DNA from: Magnetospirillum fulvum
GTDB lineage: Bacteria; Pseudomonadota; Alphaproteobacteria; Rhodospirillales; Magnetospirillaceae
Assembly: GCF_900108475.1 (NCBI RefSeq)
Contig: NZ_FNWO01000003.1
Span: 124,001-188,000 of the forward strand
Length of the DNA stretch: 64,000 nt
Direction of reading: 5' to 3'
Every line of letters starts with the position of its first letter. The first letter of the stretch is position 1. The position numbers were made by a program, and so were the translations under genes. Below, one piece after another: positions 9,386 through 17,681 of the stretch. Below the pieces are notes generated by a model. That model saw only the letters and a list, made by a program, of their open reading frames with translations, did no database searches and was not told the DNA's origin.

Positions 9386-10621
9386 ATGACCACGATCGAC
9401 CAAGCCAGCGCGCCGGTCTGGGCGCCGCCCTACGCCGAGGCAGCCGCCCGTCCGCTCTGTACCGATTGCGGCGTATCGCGTCGGGCCGATCCCCGCGCCT
9501 GTTCCCGCGCCTGTCAGTTCATCCATCCCGACCATGCCGGGCTCGAAGCCCGCATCCACGGCCGCACCCGCGATCCGTCCCGTCCTGACGAGCTGCATTT
9601 CGGCCCGTTCCGCAAGATGTGGCAGGCGGCGTTGAAGGAGCCGAAGCCGGGGGCGCAATGGACCGGGATCACCACCCGGCTGGCCGAGCGGCTGCTCGAA
9701 ACCGGCAAGGTCGATGCGGTGCTGACGATGGCGGCCGACCCCAAGGATTCGTGGCGGCCGATGCCGGTGCTGGTGACGAAGCCCGAAGGGATGGCCTCGT
9801 GCCGGGGAATGCGGATGGGTTATGCCCCGCTGCTGGCCGGTCTGGAACCGGCGCGGCAACAGGGCTATCGCCGCCTTGCCGTGATCGGGGTGCCCTGTCA
9901 GATCCATCCGCTGCGGGTGCTGGAGCCGGAATTGGGCTTCGAGCGGCTGTATGTGATCGGCATTCCCTGTTCCGACAACACCACCACCGAGAGGTTCCAC
10001 GACTTCCTGGCGCTGCTGACCGACCGCCCCGACCGCGTCACCTATCTCGAATTCCGCGCCGATTATCATGTCGAGATGCGTTTCAGCGACGGCCCGAACA
10101 AGGAAATCCCGTTCCTGAAGCTGCCGATCTCGAAGCTGCCGTCCGATTTCTTCCCGCTGACCTGTCGCACCTGTGTCGATTACGTCAATTCGCTGGCCGA
10201 CCTAACCGTGGGCTACATGGCCGGGCGGGGCGAGCAATGGCTGCTGGTCCGCAATCAGACCGGCGAGGAGATTTTGTCGCTGCTGGGTGACGAAGTGCGC
10301 CTGACCGAGCCCACCAGCGCCGGAAAGCGCCAGGGCGCGGTGTCCGGCTTTATCAAGAACACCGAACGCGCGGCGGGCGGTCTGCCAATGCGGGGGATGC
10401 CGGATTGGGCGCGCCCGATCGTCGCCTGGCTGATGCCGAAAGTCGGTCCGCGTGGGCTGGAACTCGCCCGCGCCCGGCTGGAGATGAAGGCGGCGGAATC
10501 GGTGATCCATCTTCGCCTTCAGCAGCCTAAGCGCATGGCGGCGATGATTCCCGCCCATGTCTGGACCCTGGTCGAACCCTATGGCCTGACTCCCGCCGAG
10601 GGAGAGCGCGGAGGGGCGTAA
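9386..10621 (+). CDS. bciB: BciB-type divinyl (proto)chlorophyllide 8-vinyl reductase
   Basis: A 411-residue member of the F420-hydrogenase beta-subunit (FrhB) family with very close resemblance to cyanobacterial and green bacterial BciB, which reduces the C8 vinyl group in (bacterio)chlorophyll synthesis using ferredoxin, FAD and Fe-S clusters. Cysteines are at C25, C28, C39 and C43, and a second pair at C260/C263 in CRTCVDYVNSLADLTVGY. Other matching stretches are GAQWTGITTRLAERLLE, GMRMGYAPLL and IPCSDNTTTE. The ATG at 9386 follows an AGGGGGG ribosome site; an in-frame upstream ATG at 9296 has none. Being next to his genes rather than a photosynthesis cluster is notable. Confidence 0.88.
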   Translation: MTTIDQASAPVWAPPYAEAAARPLCTDCGVSRRADPRACSRACQFIHPDHAGLEARIHGRTRDPSRPDELHFGPFRKMWQAALKEPKPGAQWTGITTRLAERLLETGKVDAVLTMAADPKDSWRPMPVLVTKPEGMASCRGMRMGYAPLLAGLEPARQQGYRRLAVIGVPCQIHPLRVLEPELGFERLYVIGIPCSDNTTTERFHDFLALLTDRPDRVTYLEFRADYHVEMRFSDGPNKEIPFLKLPISKLPSDFFPLTCRTCVDYVNSLADLTVGYMAGRGEQWLLVRNQTGEEILSLLGDEVRLTEPTSAGKRQGAVSGFIKNTERAAGGLPMRGMPDWARPIVAWLMPKVGPRGLELARARLEMKAAESVIHLRLQQPKRMAAMIPAHVWTLVEPYGLTPAEGERGGA

Positions 10622-10976
10622 GGCTCCGCAGTTCAAGCCGCGGAACACGTTTGGGGGCTGTCCGCCCCCAATCCCCCGATCGGGAGGCTTGCCTCCCGAA
10701 CCCCCGGTCGTGTCTCAGTTGGGCCGATTCCAGACCAGCGGCTTCGCGTCTCAAGTCGTAGGGAAGCCGACGCTACGGGCGGCTGATGTGAACGAATCAG
10801 TGGGGAACCGTGGATCGTTTAACACCAAAGGGAGGATGGTAGGGTAAGTATGAAGCGATCCATCGCTAGGCTAGAACCTGCCGGGACGCTCAGTCTATCA
10901 CCGTTACCAGATACAGGAAGGCCCTGCGCATCGGAATGTAAGTGAAGGCCGCTGAGCGTAGTGGTATATTTGAGCC
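10622..10976. other. Intergenic region ahead of the glycosylase/ART gene
   Basis: About 355 bases. The first part holds a two-hairpin repeat (10651-10705). From about 10710 the composition becomes less GC-rich. A 31-codon frame (10850-10945, MKRSIARLEPAG...) is preceded by AGGG at a proper distance, but it resembles nothing I know and may be chance. No clear promoter is visible. Confidence 0.4.
10651..10705 (-). repeat. Two-hairpin dispersed repeat, copy 1
   Basis: Two successive hairpins: TTGGGGGC/GCCCCCAA (10651-10671) and CGGGAGGC/GCCTCCCG (10681-10698). Read on the minus strand, the order and spacers (GGGTTCGGGAGG...CCTCCCGATCGGGG...) match the copies at 12151 and 60274. It may also end bciB transcription, though no T tract follows. 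Confidence 0.6.
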
Positions 10977-11960
10977 ATGAATGGCAACAAGCCCCACTTC
11001 TGGCCCGGTATTGTCCCGATAAACCGCACCGCTATCGTACTCTCTTGCCCTGGGCGGCTGGAGGAGCGCAAGAAACGGCCTGTTGCAGGGGTAACGGGCA
11101 GCAACCTAGATAAGCTTCTGGCCATCCTGAGAAGTCACCACCCAGATATTTTTGCTTCCGGCAACAGGTATGATTATCTTGTCACCAATTCGTCGGACAA
11201 GGTTCACTATCCGGTAGCAACGGGGGACACCGAGCCGTCTGAGGAGGAGATTGTCGTCGCCAAGAATCTGATGCGCCTGCAGAGCGAGCTTGCCCATTGC
11301 ACCGTCGTCTTGGTACTGGGCGACCGGGCGGCACTGGCTGTACGGCAAGCTAAATTCACTGGGAGCATCATCCACTGTGGCTGGCACCTGTCGATGAGGC
11401 GGCTGAATACTGCTATACACGAAGACCTGTACCGCGCCCCAATCATCAAAGGGCAAGGAGGCAACACTGCCAAGCGCATTGCTGTTGTCGCCAACAGCAT
11501 CCTTAGTATGTTGCCTTCCAGGTATCTCTATAGAGGCGTTTCCGTGGAAATGCATTCAGCAGGGAAGGCGCTTGTGCCGAAAGGGAGCATTGCTACACGC
11601 GTTATGCTCCATGACGGCACGATCACCTATGGCGACAATGCCACCTGTGGAAATTCGCTTCGGAACGCCGTGATTACTCATCAAAAGGACTCAATTAAAT
11701 ATCCCGATGCATTTATTTCGTTTTCATTTTCGTTTGACGTGGCGAAGCAATATGCATTGAATGGAGGGAGACGGAGATGTGGCATTGTTTATGTAATTGA
11801 CAGATTTTTTCTTGAAGCTCACGAGGTTGTAGAGCATATCGTTACCGATCATGCGTCGAACCTAACAAAGCCCTTAGATCAAGAGGTGCTGCTCTGTGCC
11901 GCAGACCAAGGTACATTGCCGCTTGGTATCGTGGTCGACTACGTCCCGGTGACTTCCTGA
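10977..11960 (+). CDS. Uracil-DNA-glycosylase-like domain fused to an ADP-ribosyltransferase-like domain
   Basis: A 327-residue protein in an island of visibly lower GC and different codon use. Residues 15-145 read like the UDG superfamily: SCPGRLEE (23-30) in place of the family GEGPGEEE, GVTGSNLDKLL (38-48), VTNSSDKVHYP (69-79), LVLGDRAA (112-119) and a C-terminal His motif WHLSMRRLN (136-144). The family 4 Fe-S cysteines are absent. Residues 183-327 read like an R-S-E ADP-ribosyltransferase: LYRG with Arg186, SFSFSFD (248-254) then VAKQYA, YVID (272-275) and Q302-E303 in DQEVLL. No signal peptide or membrane helix is seen. A DNA-targeting effector or phage-defence role is inference; domain calls are by eye. 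Confidence 0.6.
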   Translation: MNGNKPHFWPGIVPINRTAIVLSCPGRLEERKKRPVAGVTGSNLDKLLAILRSHHPDIFASGNRYDYLVTNSSDKVHYPVATGDTEPSEEEIVVAKNLMRLQSELAHCTVVLVLGDRAALAVRQAKFTGSIIHCGWHLSMRRLNTAIHEDLYRAPIIKGQGGNTAKRIAVVANSILSMLPSRYLYRGVSVEMHSAGKALVPKGSIATRVMLHDGTITYGDNATCGNSLRNAVITHQKDSIKYPDAFISFSFSFDVAKQYALNGGRRRCGIVYVIDRFFLEAHEVVEHIVTDHASNLTKPLDQEVLLCAADQGTLPLGIVVDYVPVTS

Positions 11961-12140
11961 ACTGGCTGGGCACAGCGGCGGAGTTCTGCAAAGCGCAAGG
12001 CATGCCCGCAATTTGAACCGGCACCACGCATTCGAATGACCGCAGTTGAAAACCAGCGCTGACCTGTGGATCGACTGATATGGGCCCATACCTGAATTTC
12101 AGACTGAGACATTACCGAACCCTCTATTTTCTTGATATTC

Positions 12141-12177
12141 AAAAAAATTAGGAGGTTTGGAGGCTTTTGCCTCCAAA
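12141..12177 (-). terminator. cobL terminator
   Basis: On the minus strand, past the cobL stop, TTTGGAGGC/GCCTCCAAA pair around a four-base AAAA loop (12156-12177). Seven T residues (12141-12147) follow after a short spacer. The hairpin doubles as the first stem of repeat copy 2. Confidence 0.65.
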
Positions 12178-12198
12178 TCGGTCCGGGCGATAGCCCGG
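12151..12198 (+). repeat. Two-hairpin dispersed repeat, copy 2
   Basis: GGAGG, then hairpin TTTGGAGGC/GCCTCCAAA, spacer TCGGT, then hairpin CCGGGC-GATA-GCCCGG. The same layout as copies 1 and 3, with changes on both sides of each stem that keep pairing. It is in inverted orientation to copy 1, and the two bracket the foreign-looking gene. Confidence 0.6.
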
Positions 12199-12213
12199 CC
12201 GCGGAGCGGAACC

Positions 12214-13422
12214 CTATCCCTTCACCGCGACCCAGATTGTTACCGGCAAGGCGGTTCTCCAGGTATCGAAGCGGCCGAGCGGCTCGGCCTGGGCGACGGA
12301 GAGGCGGGTCAGGCTGCCGCCGAAGCGGTCGCGCCAGGAGATCAGGGCGGTTTCGGTCTGGACCGTGACCGCGTTGGCAACAAGGCGTCCGCCCGGTTTC
12401 AGCGCGTTCCAGCAGGTTTCGACGACCCCTTCGACGGTGAGGCCGCCGCCGATGAACACCGCGTCGGGCGACTCAAGGCCGGTGAGCGCGGCGGGGGCGC
12501 GCCCGGCGACGACGGACAGGCCCGGCACGCCAAGGGCGGCGGCGTTGGCGGCAATCGTCTGCTGCCGCTCGGGGTCGGATTCAATCGCGATGGCGCGGCA
12601 GGAGGGGTGGGTGCGCATCCATTCGATCCCGATCGAGCCGCTGCCGCCGCCGACATCCCACAGCAACTCGCCGGGCAGCGGGGCAAGCCGGGCCAGGGTG
12701 ACGGCGCGGATGTCGCGCTTGGTCAACTGGCCGTCGGTGGCATAGGCCTCGTCGGGCAGACCGGCCAGCCGTGACCACACTGTTGCGTCGGGGGCGGCGC
12801 GGCACTCGATCGCGATCAGGTTCAGGTCGGCGGCGGGCTGGTCGCCCCAGGCGGCGGCGCTGGTTTCGATCCGGCGCTCACGCGGGCCGCCCAGATGCTC
12901 GAACACGACGAAGCGGCTGTCGCCAAAGCCTCGCCGGGTCAGTAGCGCCGCCAGGGTAGCGGGGCTGGTGCCGTCGGCCGACAGCACCAGGATTTTGGCG
13001 CCGGGGACGAGGTGGGGATGCAGCAACTCGACCGGGCGGCCGGTGACGCTGACCAGGGTGACGTCCTGGAGCGGCCAGCCGAGCCGGGCCGCCGCCAGCG
13101 ACGGCGAGGAGGGGGCGGACAGCACCCGCATTTCGGTGGGATCAATCCGGCGTGCCAGCGAGGCCCCGATTCCGTACAGCATCGGATCGCCGCTGGCCAA
13201 CACGCAGACATTTTGGCCACGATGCGACAGCACCAGATCAATCGCGGTGTCGAACGGACTGGGCCAATCCACCCGCTTCTGCCCCGGCTGTTGGGGGACA
13301 AGATCGAGGTGACGCTGCCCGCCGATCAGCAGGGTGGCCGAGGCGATCGCGCCGCGCGCAGCCTCTCCCAGCCCGGCCGGACCGTCTTCTCCCAATCCCA
13401 CTATCGTCAGCCATGCGGGCAT
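12214..13422 (-). CDS. cobL: Precorrin-6Y C5,15-methyltransferase (decarboxylating)
   Basis: A 402-residue CobL, the fusion of CbiE-like and CbiT-like methyltransferases that methylates C5 and C15 of precorrin-6B and decarboxylates the C12 acetate in cobalamin synthesis. The N-terminal half (about 5-200) is a tetrapyrrole methylase with [11 protein letters not shown] and [12 protein letters not shown]. The C-terminal half has [13 protein letters not shown] and the SAM site [16 protein letters not shown]. It is divergent from the cobH-cobI-cobJ operon, 188 bases away. Confidence 0.93.
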   Translation of the reverse strand: MPAWLTIVGLGEDGPAGLGEAARGAIASATLLIGGQRHLDLVPQQPGQKRVDWPSPFDTAIDLVLSHRGQNVCVLASGDPMLYGIGASLARRIDPTEMRVLSAPSSPSLAAARLGWPLQDVTLVSVTGRPVELLHPHLVPGAKILVLSADGTSPATLAALLTRRGFGDSRFVVFEHLGGPRERRIETSAAAWGDQPAADLNLIAIECRAAPDATVWSRLAGLPDEAYATDGQLTKRDIRAVTLARLAPLPGELLWDVGGGSGSIGIEWMRTHPSCRAIAIESDPERQQTIAANAAALGVPGLSVVAGRAPAALTGLESPDAVFIGGGLTVEGVVETCWNALKPGGRLVANAVTVQTETALISWRDRFGGSLTRLSVAQAEPLGRFDTWRTALPVTIWVAVKG

Positions 13423-13610
13423 CGTGTCGGCCTTTCCTTGGATCCGCGTTGACCTGGGCGGTGATACGCTATGCCCCCCGGCGGCGGCAAGCGGCGCAGA
13501 CTGTATCTTTCATCGGCCCCCTCGTTTGGTGTATGAGTGCGCCACCGCCATGGCTCCTTGGGGCCAAAACGGGAACAAGCGGCGGCTTTTGTTTAAAGTC
13601 CAGGAGCATG

Positions 13611-14237
13611 ATGGTCGACTATATCCGCGACGCCCAAGACATCTATCGTCAGTCCTTCGCCATTATCCGGGCCGAAGCCGATCTGTCTCGTATTCCCGCC
13701 GACCTGGAAAAGCTGGCGGTTCGTGTCGCCCATTCCTGCGGGATGCCGGACATCGTCGATGATCTGCGCTTTTCCGAAGGGGCCGGTGCCTCTGGCCGCG
13801 CCGCTCTGCTGGCGGGCGCGCCGATCCTGTGCGATTGCAAGATGGTGGCCGAGGGGATCACCCGCGCCCGTCTGCCCGCCAACAACGACGTGATCTGCAC
13901 CTTGAACGATCCCAAGGTTGCCGAACTGGCCAAGGCGATGGGCACCACCCGCTCGGCGGCGGCGCTGGAATTGTGGCGGCCCCGTCTGGCTGGCGCGATC
14001 GTCGCGGTCGGCAACGCGCCGACGGCGCTGTTCCATCTGTTGGAAATGATCGACGAGGGGGCGCCGAAACCGGCGTTGATCCTGGGCATTCCCGTCGGCT
14101 ATGTCGGTGCGGCCGAATCCAAGGATGCGTTGGCCGAAAACAGCCGGGGCGTTCCGTTCGTGGTGGTGCGCGGCCGTCGCGGCGGCAGCGCGATGGTGGC
14201 GGCGGCGATCAACGCGCTGGCCTCGGAGCAAGAATAA
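13611..14237 (+). CDS. cobH: Precorrin-8X methylmutase
   Basis: A 208-residue enzyme moving the methyl group from C11 to C12 to make hydrogenobyrinic acid. Family segments are [19 protein letters not shown], with the catalytic His, [15 protein letters not shown], and [14 protein letters not shown] with [13 protein letters not shown] near the end. The frame is open far upstream, but AGGAG at 13602-13606 fits the second of two adjacent ATGs (13611). It overlaps cobI by one base (TAATG). Confidence 0.95.
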   Translation: MVDYIRDAQDIYRQSFAIIRAEADLSRIPADLEKLAVRVAHSCGMPDIVDDLRFSEGAGASGRAALLAGAPILCDCKMVAEGITRARLPANNDVICTLNDPKVAELAKAMGTTRSAAALELWRPRLAGAIVAVGNAPTALFHLLEMIDEGAPKPALILGIPVGYVGAAESKDALAENSRGVPFVVVRGRRGGSAMVAAAINALASEQE

Positions 14238-14971
14238 TGTCGGAGGCAAAGGGACGTCTGTTCGGTCTGGGAGTTGGTCCCGGCGATCCTGAACTGATCA
14301 CGTTGAAGGCGCTCCGGCGTCTGCGCGAATCTCAGGTGGTGGCCTATCCGGCGGCGAAGGGTCGCAAGGGCAATGCGTTGGCGATCGTCGAGGCCCATCT
14401 CGACCCGTCGCAGATTCTGCTGCCGATGATCTATCCGGTGACCACCGAGAAAATGCCGCCGCCGTTCAATTACGAAACGGCGATGCGGGCGTTCTATGAC
14501 GAATCCGCCGAAGAGGTCGCGGCCCATCTCGATGCCGGGCGCGACGTCGCCGCGATCTGCGAGGGCGACCCGTTCTTCTACGGCTCGTTCATGTATCTGC
14601 ACGACCGTCTGGCCCACCGCTACGAGACCGAAGTGGTGCCGGGGGTCTGTTCGATGCTGGCCTGCGCCTCGGTGCTGGGTGCGCCGCTGGTTTATCGCAA
14701 CCAGACCCTGACCGTGCTGTCCGGCGTGCTGCCCGAAGAGGAACTGAAGCGCCGCCTGGGTGATACCGAGGCCGCCGCGATCATGAAGCTCGGCACCAAC
14801 TTCACCAAGGCGCGCAAGGTGGTGGCCGATCTCGGCTTGCTTGATCGCGCCCTCTATGTCGAGCGGGCGACGATGGCGACGCAGCGGATTGAACCTCTGG
14901 CGGCTGTCGATCCCGATACGGTACCTTATTTCGCGATGATCCTCGTCCCCGGTCCGCGATGGGAGGCATGA
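14237..14971 (+). CDS. cobI: Precorrin-2 C20-methyltransferase
   Basis: A 244-residue SAM-dependent tetrapyrrole methylase adding the C20 methyl of cobalamin. It starts [20 protein letters not shown] and has [19 protein letters not shown] and [22 protein letters not shown] 14237 shares a base with the cobH stop; its own TGA overlaps the cobJ ATG (TGATG), so cobH-cobI-cobJ is translationally coupled. Confidence 0.95.
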   Translation: MSEAKGRLFGLGVGPGDPELITLKALRRLRESQVVAYPAAKGRKGNALAIVEAHLDPSQILLPMIYPVTTEKMPPPFNYETAMRAFYDESAEEVAAHLDAGRDVAAICEGDPFFYGSFMYLHDRLAHRYETEVVPGVCSMLACASVLGAPLVYRNQTLTVLSGVLPEEELKRRLGDTEAAAIMKLGTNFTKARKVVADLGLLDRALYVERATMATQRIEPLAAVDPDTVPYFAMILVPGPRWEA

Positions 14972-16170
14972 TGGAGTCGGTGCTGGCCCCGGCCATTCTG
15001 TGCCTCGGCCCGGACGGGCTGGAAACCGCCCGGCGCATCCGTGCCGGTTGTCCCGATGCGGCGATTCGCGGCCTGGCCGGGCCGGTCGAGGACGCGGAAA
15101 TCCGCCACGATTCGATCGAGTCCGCCTTGCGCGATCTCTATCGCCGCGACGTTCCCATCATCGCCCTCTGCGCCGCCGCTACGGTGATTCGCGCGCTCGG
15201 GCCGCTGCTGGGCGACGGGTTGGAGGAACCGCCGGTGCTGGCGGTGGCCGAGGATGGCAGCGCGGTGGTGCCGCTGCTGGGCTTGCGTCGCGGTGCGGTC
15301 GCCCTGTCGCGGATCGTCGGCGCGGCGTTGGGGACGGTGCCTGCCTTCACCTCGCCCGACGAAGAAGAGGTGAAATGCCGCCCGGCCGAGCCGCGTCGGC
15401 GGGGGCGGCTGGCGGTGATCGGCCTGGGACCGGGAGCGAGTGGGTTGATGGCTCCCGACGTGCGCGAGGAACTGCGCCGCGCCCGCCACATCATCGGCTA
15501 TGAAACCTATGTTCGGATGGCCGGGCCGTTCCGCCCGGATCAGATCATCCATGCCTCGGACAATCGGGTCGAGATGGACCGCGCCCGCCATGCGTTTGTC
15601 TTGGCCGCCGGTGGCGAGGATGTCGTGGTGGTGTCGTCGGGCGATCCCGGCATCTTCGCGATGGCGAGTGCGGTGCTGGAAGCGCTCCATCTGTCGGACG
15701 AGCCATCCTGGCACAGCGATGTCGATCTGGTGATCCTGCCCGGTATTTCCGCCGCCCAGGCGGCGGCGGCCAAGGCCGGAGCACCGCTCGGTCACGATTT
15801 CTGCACGATCTCGCTGTCGGACAATCTGAAGCCGTGGCCGGTGATTCTCGACCGGCTCGACCATGCCGCGACCGCCGATCTGGTGCTGGCGCTCTATAAC
15901 CCGATCTCGGTCGCCCGGCCGTGGCAGTTGGGCGAGGCGCTGGACCTGCTGCGCCGTTACCGCGCCGCCGCGACCCCGGTGGTGCTGGGGCGCGATGTCG
16001 GCCGTCCCGGCGAACGGATTACCGTCGTCACCCTGGGGAGCCTCAGTCCGGATATGGTCGATATGCGGACGGTGGTGATCGTCGGCTCCTCGACCACCCG
16101 GTCGTTCCCCCGCGCGGGCGGCGGTGCGTGGGTCTATACCCCGCGCTGGTACGGCCAAAGCCCGGAGTGA
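14971..16170 (+). CDS. cobJ: CbiG-like domain fused to precorrin-3B C17-methyltransferase
   Basis: A 399-residue fusion. Residues 1-135 resemble part of CbiG (cobalt-precorrin-5A hydrolase), with IIALCAAATVIRALGPLL and PAFTS, but the usual GHxGGAN motif reads GLRRGAV, so that part looks degenerate. Residues 145-395 are CobJ/CbiH, the ring-contracting C17 methylase: LAVIGLGPGASGLMAPD, HIIGYETYV, VVSSGDPGIFAMA, PGISAAQAAAAKAGAPLGHDF and LALYNPIS. GGGAGG at 14961-14966 fits ATG 14971 best; 14959 and 14968 are in-frame alternatives. Confidence 0.9.
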   Translation: MESVLAPAILCLGPDGLETARRIRAGCPDAAIRGLAGPVEDAEIRHDSIESALRDLYRRDVPIIALCAAATVIRALGPLLGDGLEEPPVLAVAEDGSAVVPLLGLRRGAVALSRIVGAALGTVPAFTSPDEEEVKCRPAEPRRRGRLAVIGLGPGASGLMAPDVREELRRARHIIGYETYVRMAGPFRPDQIIHASDNRVEMDRARHAFVLAAGGEDVVVVSSGDPGIFAMASAVLEALHLSDEPSWHSDVDLVILPGISAAQAAAAKAGAPLGHDFCTISLSDNLKPWPVILDRLDHAATADLVLALYNPISVARPWQLGEALDLLRRYRAAATPVVLGRDVGRPGERITVVTLGSLSPDMVDMRTVVIVGSSTTRSFPRAGGGAWVYTPRWYGQSPE

Positions 16171-16315
16171 TACCAATCTGCGCTGATCGGAACCGATCCG
16201 CGCAAGCCCTCGCCGGGCGCGGCCCATCCGGGCCGCTTGGCTCCGCGCCACGAGGCGCGCGGCCCCTTGGGCCTATACCAAGCTGCATGAGTCCACTCAA
16301 AGAGCAGCTTGGTAT
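16170..16315 (-). repeat. MITE-like element with terminal repeats ATACCAA/TTGGTAT, long copy
   Basis: The element begins at the last base of the cobJ stop and ends at 16315, with 7-bp terminal inverted repeats ATACCAA (16170-16176) and TTGGTAT (16309-16315). On the minus strand a 10-bp stem ACCAAGCTGC/GCAGCTTGGT encloses CTCTTTGAGTGGACTCAT. Further GC-rich hairpins follow. The first 65 bases match the element at 19573, and stem changes are compensated. It encodes no protein. Confidence 0.7.
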
Positions 16316-16355
16316 GACCAATCGGTCCTGGCCCGGCTTCGGCGCGACGCTTTCC

Positions 16356-16676
16356 TCAGTGCGGCGACAGCAGCTTTAGTCCGACGATGCCGGCGACGAT
16401 CAGGCCGATACAGGCCAGTCGCAGCGCGTCGGACGGCTCGCCGAACAAGATCATCCCGACCAGAGCGGTGCCGACGGTGCCGATCCCGGTCCAGATCGCA
16501 TAAGCGGTGCCGAGCGGCAGCGTCTTCAGCGCCAGGGCCAGCAGGCCGAGGCTGACCCCCATCGCCGCCAGAGTCGCCAGCGACGGAACCAGACGGGTGA
16601 AGCCCACGGTATATTTGAGGCCGACGGCCCAGCCGATTTCAAACAGGCCCGCAAAGACCAGGGCGATCCAGGACAT
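16356..16676 (-). CDS. sugE: Small multidrug resistance family exporter (SugE/Gdx type)
   Basis: A 106-residue, four-helix inner-membrane protein of the SMR family, proton-coupled antiporters working as antiparallel dimers. The essential Glu13 lies in [14 protein letters not shown], and [20 protein letters not shown] follows in helix 3. The sequence is closer to SugE/Gdx guanidinium exporters than to EmrE. It lies 53 bases downstream of a flavodoxin on the same strand. I saw no guanidine riboswitch. Confidence 0.85.
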   Translation of the reverse strand: MSWIALVFAGLFEIGWAVGLKYTVGFTRLVPSLATLAAMGVSLGLLALALKTLPLGTAYAIWTGIGTVGTALVGMILFGEPSDALRLACIGLIVAGIVGLKLLSPH

Positions 16677-16682
16677 CGAGAG

Positions 16683-16712
16683 TCTCCAAGTCGGCGGCCA
16701 CCGACCTGGAGA
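16683..16712 (-). terminator. Strong hairpin between flavodoxin and the SMR gene
   Basis: Twelve base pairs (TCTCCAGGTCGG with CCGACTTGGAGA plus one closing pair, minus strand) with a 6-base loop and no T tract. It may be an mRNA-stabilising or attenuating hairpin. Confidence 0.4.
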
Positions 16713-16729
16713 CCGATCCAGCCGTTGTT

Positions 16730-17248
16730 TTAGGCGGAAACCGCCGCCTGGGACAAGGCAGGCGTCTGGGTCAGTTGGGCGATCCAGGCCGCGATCCGCG
16801 CCTCGGTCTTCGAGGATTGCCCGTCCTCGTCAAGCGCCAACCCGACGAAGCGGCCGTCGCGTTCGGCCAACGACGCCGTGTAGCTATAGCCGTCGGTCGC
16901 GGTGTGGCCGACGATCACCGCGCCCCGTTCGACGGCGATGTCGTGGAGAATCCCGATCGCATCGACAAAGCTGTCGGCATAGGTCGCCTGATCGCCGGTG
17001 CCGAACAGCGCGACCGGCTTGCCGGTCAGGGTCGCCTCGCGCAATAGGCCCAGCTTGTCCTCCCAATCGATCTGAAGGTCGCCGATCCCATAGGTGGGCG
17101 AGCCGAGAACCAGAAGGTCGCATCCTTCGAAATCAGCCGTCTTGGCGGCGGTGATGTCGAGCAATCTGGCCTGGAGCCCAGCGGCGATCTTCTTGGCGAC
17201 CGCCTTGGTGGTGCCGGAATCCGAGCCATAAATCACGGTGACGTTCAT
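16730..17248 (-). CDS. Flavodoxin (FldA/NifF type)
   Basis: A 172-residue long-chain flavodoxin, an FMN electron carrier. The phosphate loop is GSDSGTTK at residues 8-15, followed by [17 protein letters not shown], the FMN-stacking Trp region, and [16 protein letters not shown]. The late segment [26 protein letters not shown] is characteristic of the long-chain group. In diazotrophs such proteins can feed electrons to nitrogenase, and a nifH lies 16 kb away. A Fur-like box 56 bases upstream suggests induction under iron limitation. ATG 17248 gives the canonical N-terminus. Confidence 0.92.
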   Translation of the reverse strand: MNVTVIYGSDSGTTKAVAKKIAAGLQARLLDITAAKTADFEGCDLLVLGSPTYGIGDLQIDWEDKLGLLREATLTGKPVALFGTGDQATYADSFVDAIGILHDIAVERGAVIVGHTATDGYSYTASLAERDGRFVGLALDEDGQSSKTEARIAAWIAQLTQTPALSQAAVSA

Positions 17249-17303
17249 CGTTCCCTCTCTCCACTGCGAACGGCCGTGCGTGGGTTCGGCCTGCTGAGTC
17301 TGA

Positions 17304-17318
17304 TGATAATAATATTGA
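17304..17318 (-). promoter_or_regulatory. Fur-box-like site upstream of flavodoxin
   Basis: TGATAATAATATTGA matches 11 of the 14 defined positions of the 7-1-7 Fur consensus TGATAATnATTATCA. It is AT-rich inside a GC-rich region and 56 bases upstream of the flavodoxin ATG. Iron-repressed flavodoxin is known in many bacteria; regulation here is inferred. Confidence 0.5.
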
Positions 17319-17472
17319 GACGCGTTCGCAATATGACCGTGGTCAAGGGCGGGCCAAACCACGCGGACGATCCGGGGGTAACGATCAATCGGGGGATTGG
17401 GACGCCCCGTCAGTCAGCGATTGGCTGCCCCGTCGGGGGTGGCTAATCGATGAAGCATGGTGACGGGAGGGG

Positions 17473-17547
17473 TGGCTGGGGCGGGAGGACTCGAACCTCC
17501 GAATGGCGGTACCAAAAACCGCTGCCTTACCGCTTGGCGACGCCCCA
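17473..17547 (-). tRNA. tRNA-Gln (anticodon UUG)
   Basis: A 75-nt cloverleaf on the minus strand. The acceptor is TGGGGCG/CGCCCCA, discriminator G, encoded CCA. The anticodon stem GCGGT/ACCGC closes loop TTTTGGT (TTG, Gln), and the T arm contains GGTTCGAATCC. The U1-A72 pair is typical of tRNA-Gln. Confidence 0.97.
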
Positions 17548-17638
17548 CCAGGGTGGGAAGGCACCTTAGTCCGAACCGGAAAGACTGGCAATGCCGAGCT
17601 TGGGTCGGTTCGAAACGCATCGGTGCGAAAGAGAAAAA

Positions 17639-17667
17639 CGGCCCCTCCACCCGAAGGGGAGGGGCCG
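17639..17667 (-). terminator. rpsD terminator
   Basis: On the minus strand, past rpsD, CGGCCCCTCC pairs with GGAGGGGCCG around an 8-base loop and is followed by TTTTTCT. A clear intrinsic terminator. Confidence 0.85.
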
Positions 17668-17681
17668 CAAAACAGACCCCG

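Noticed and set aside
10850-10945. 31-codon frame as an antitoxin partner of the glycosylase/ART gene
   Set aside because: It is short, has no recognisable fold, and is 31 bases away without overlap; noted only within the intergenic entry.
13423-13610. Cobalamin riboswitch between cobL and cobH
   Set aside because: No B12-box-like sequence (AGCC-type core with GCCACTG) could be found on either strand.
16677-16729. Guanidine riboswitch ahead of the SugE-like gene
   Set aside because: The hairpin there has a 6-base loop without the ACGR motifs of guanidine-II and lacks ykkC features.
17385-17450. Short direct repeat ATTGG...GCCCCGTC near tRNA-Gln
   Set aside because: Two imperfect units of about 15 bases; no integrase or att-like duplication of the tRNA end, so no integration site can be claimed.
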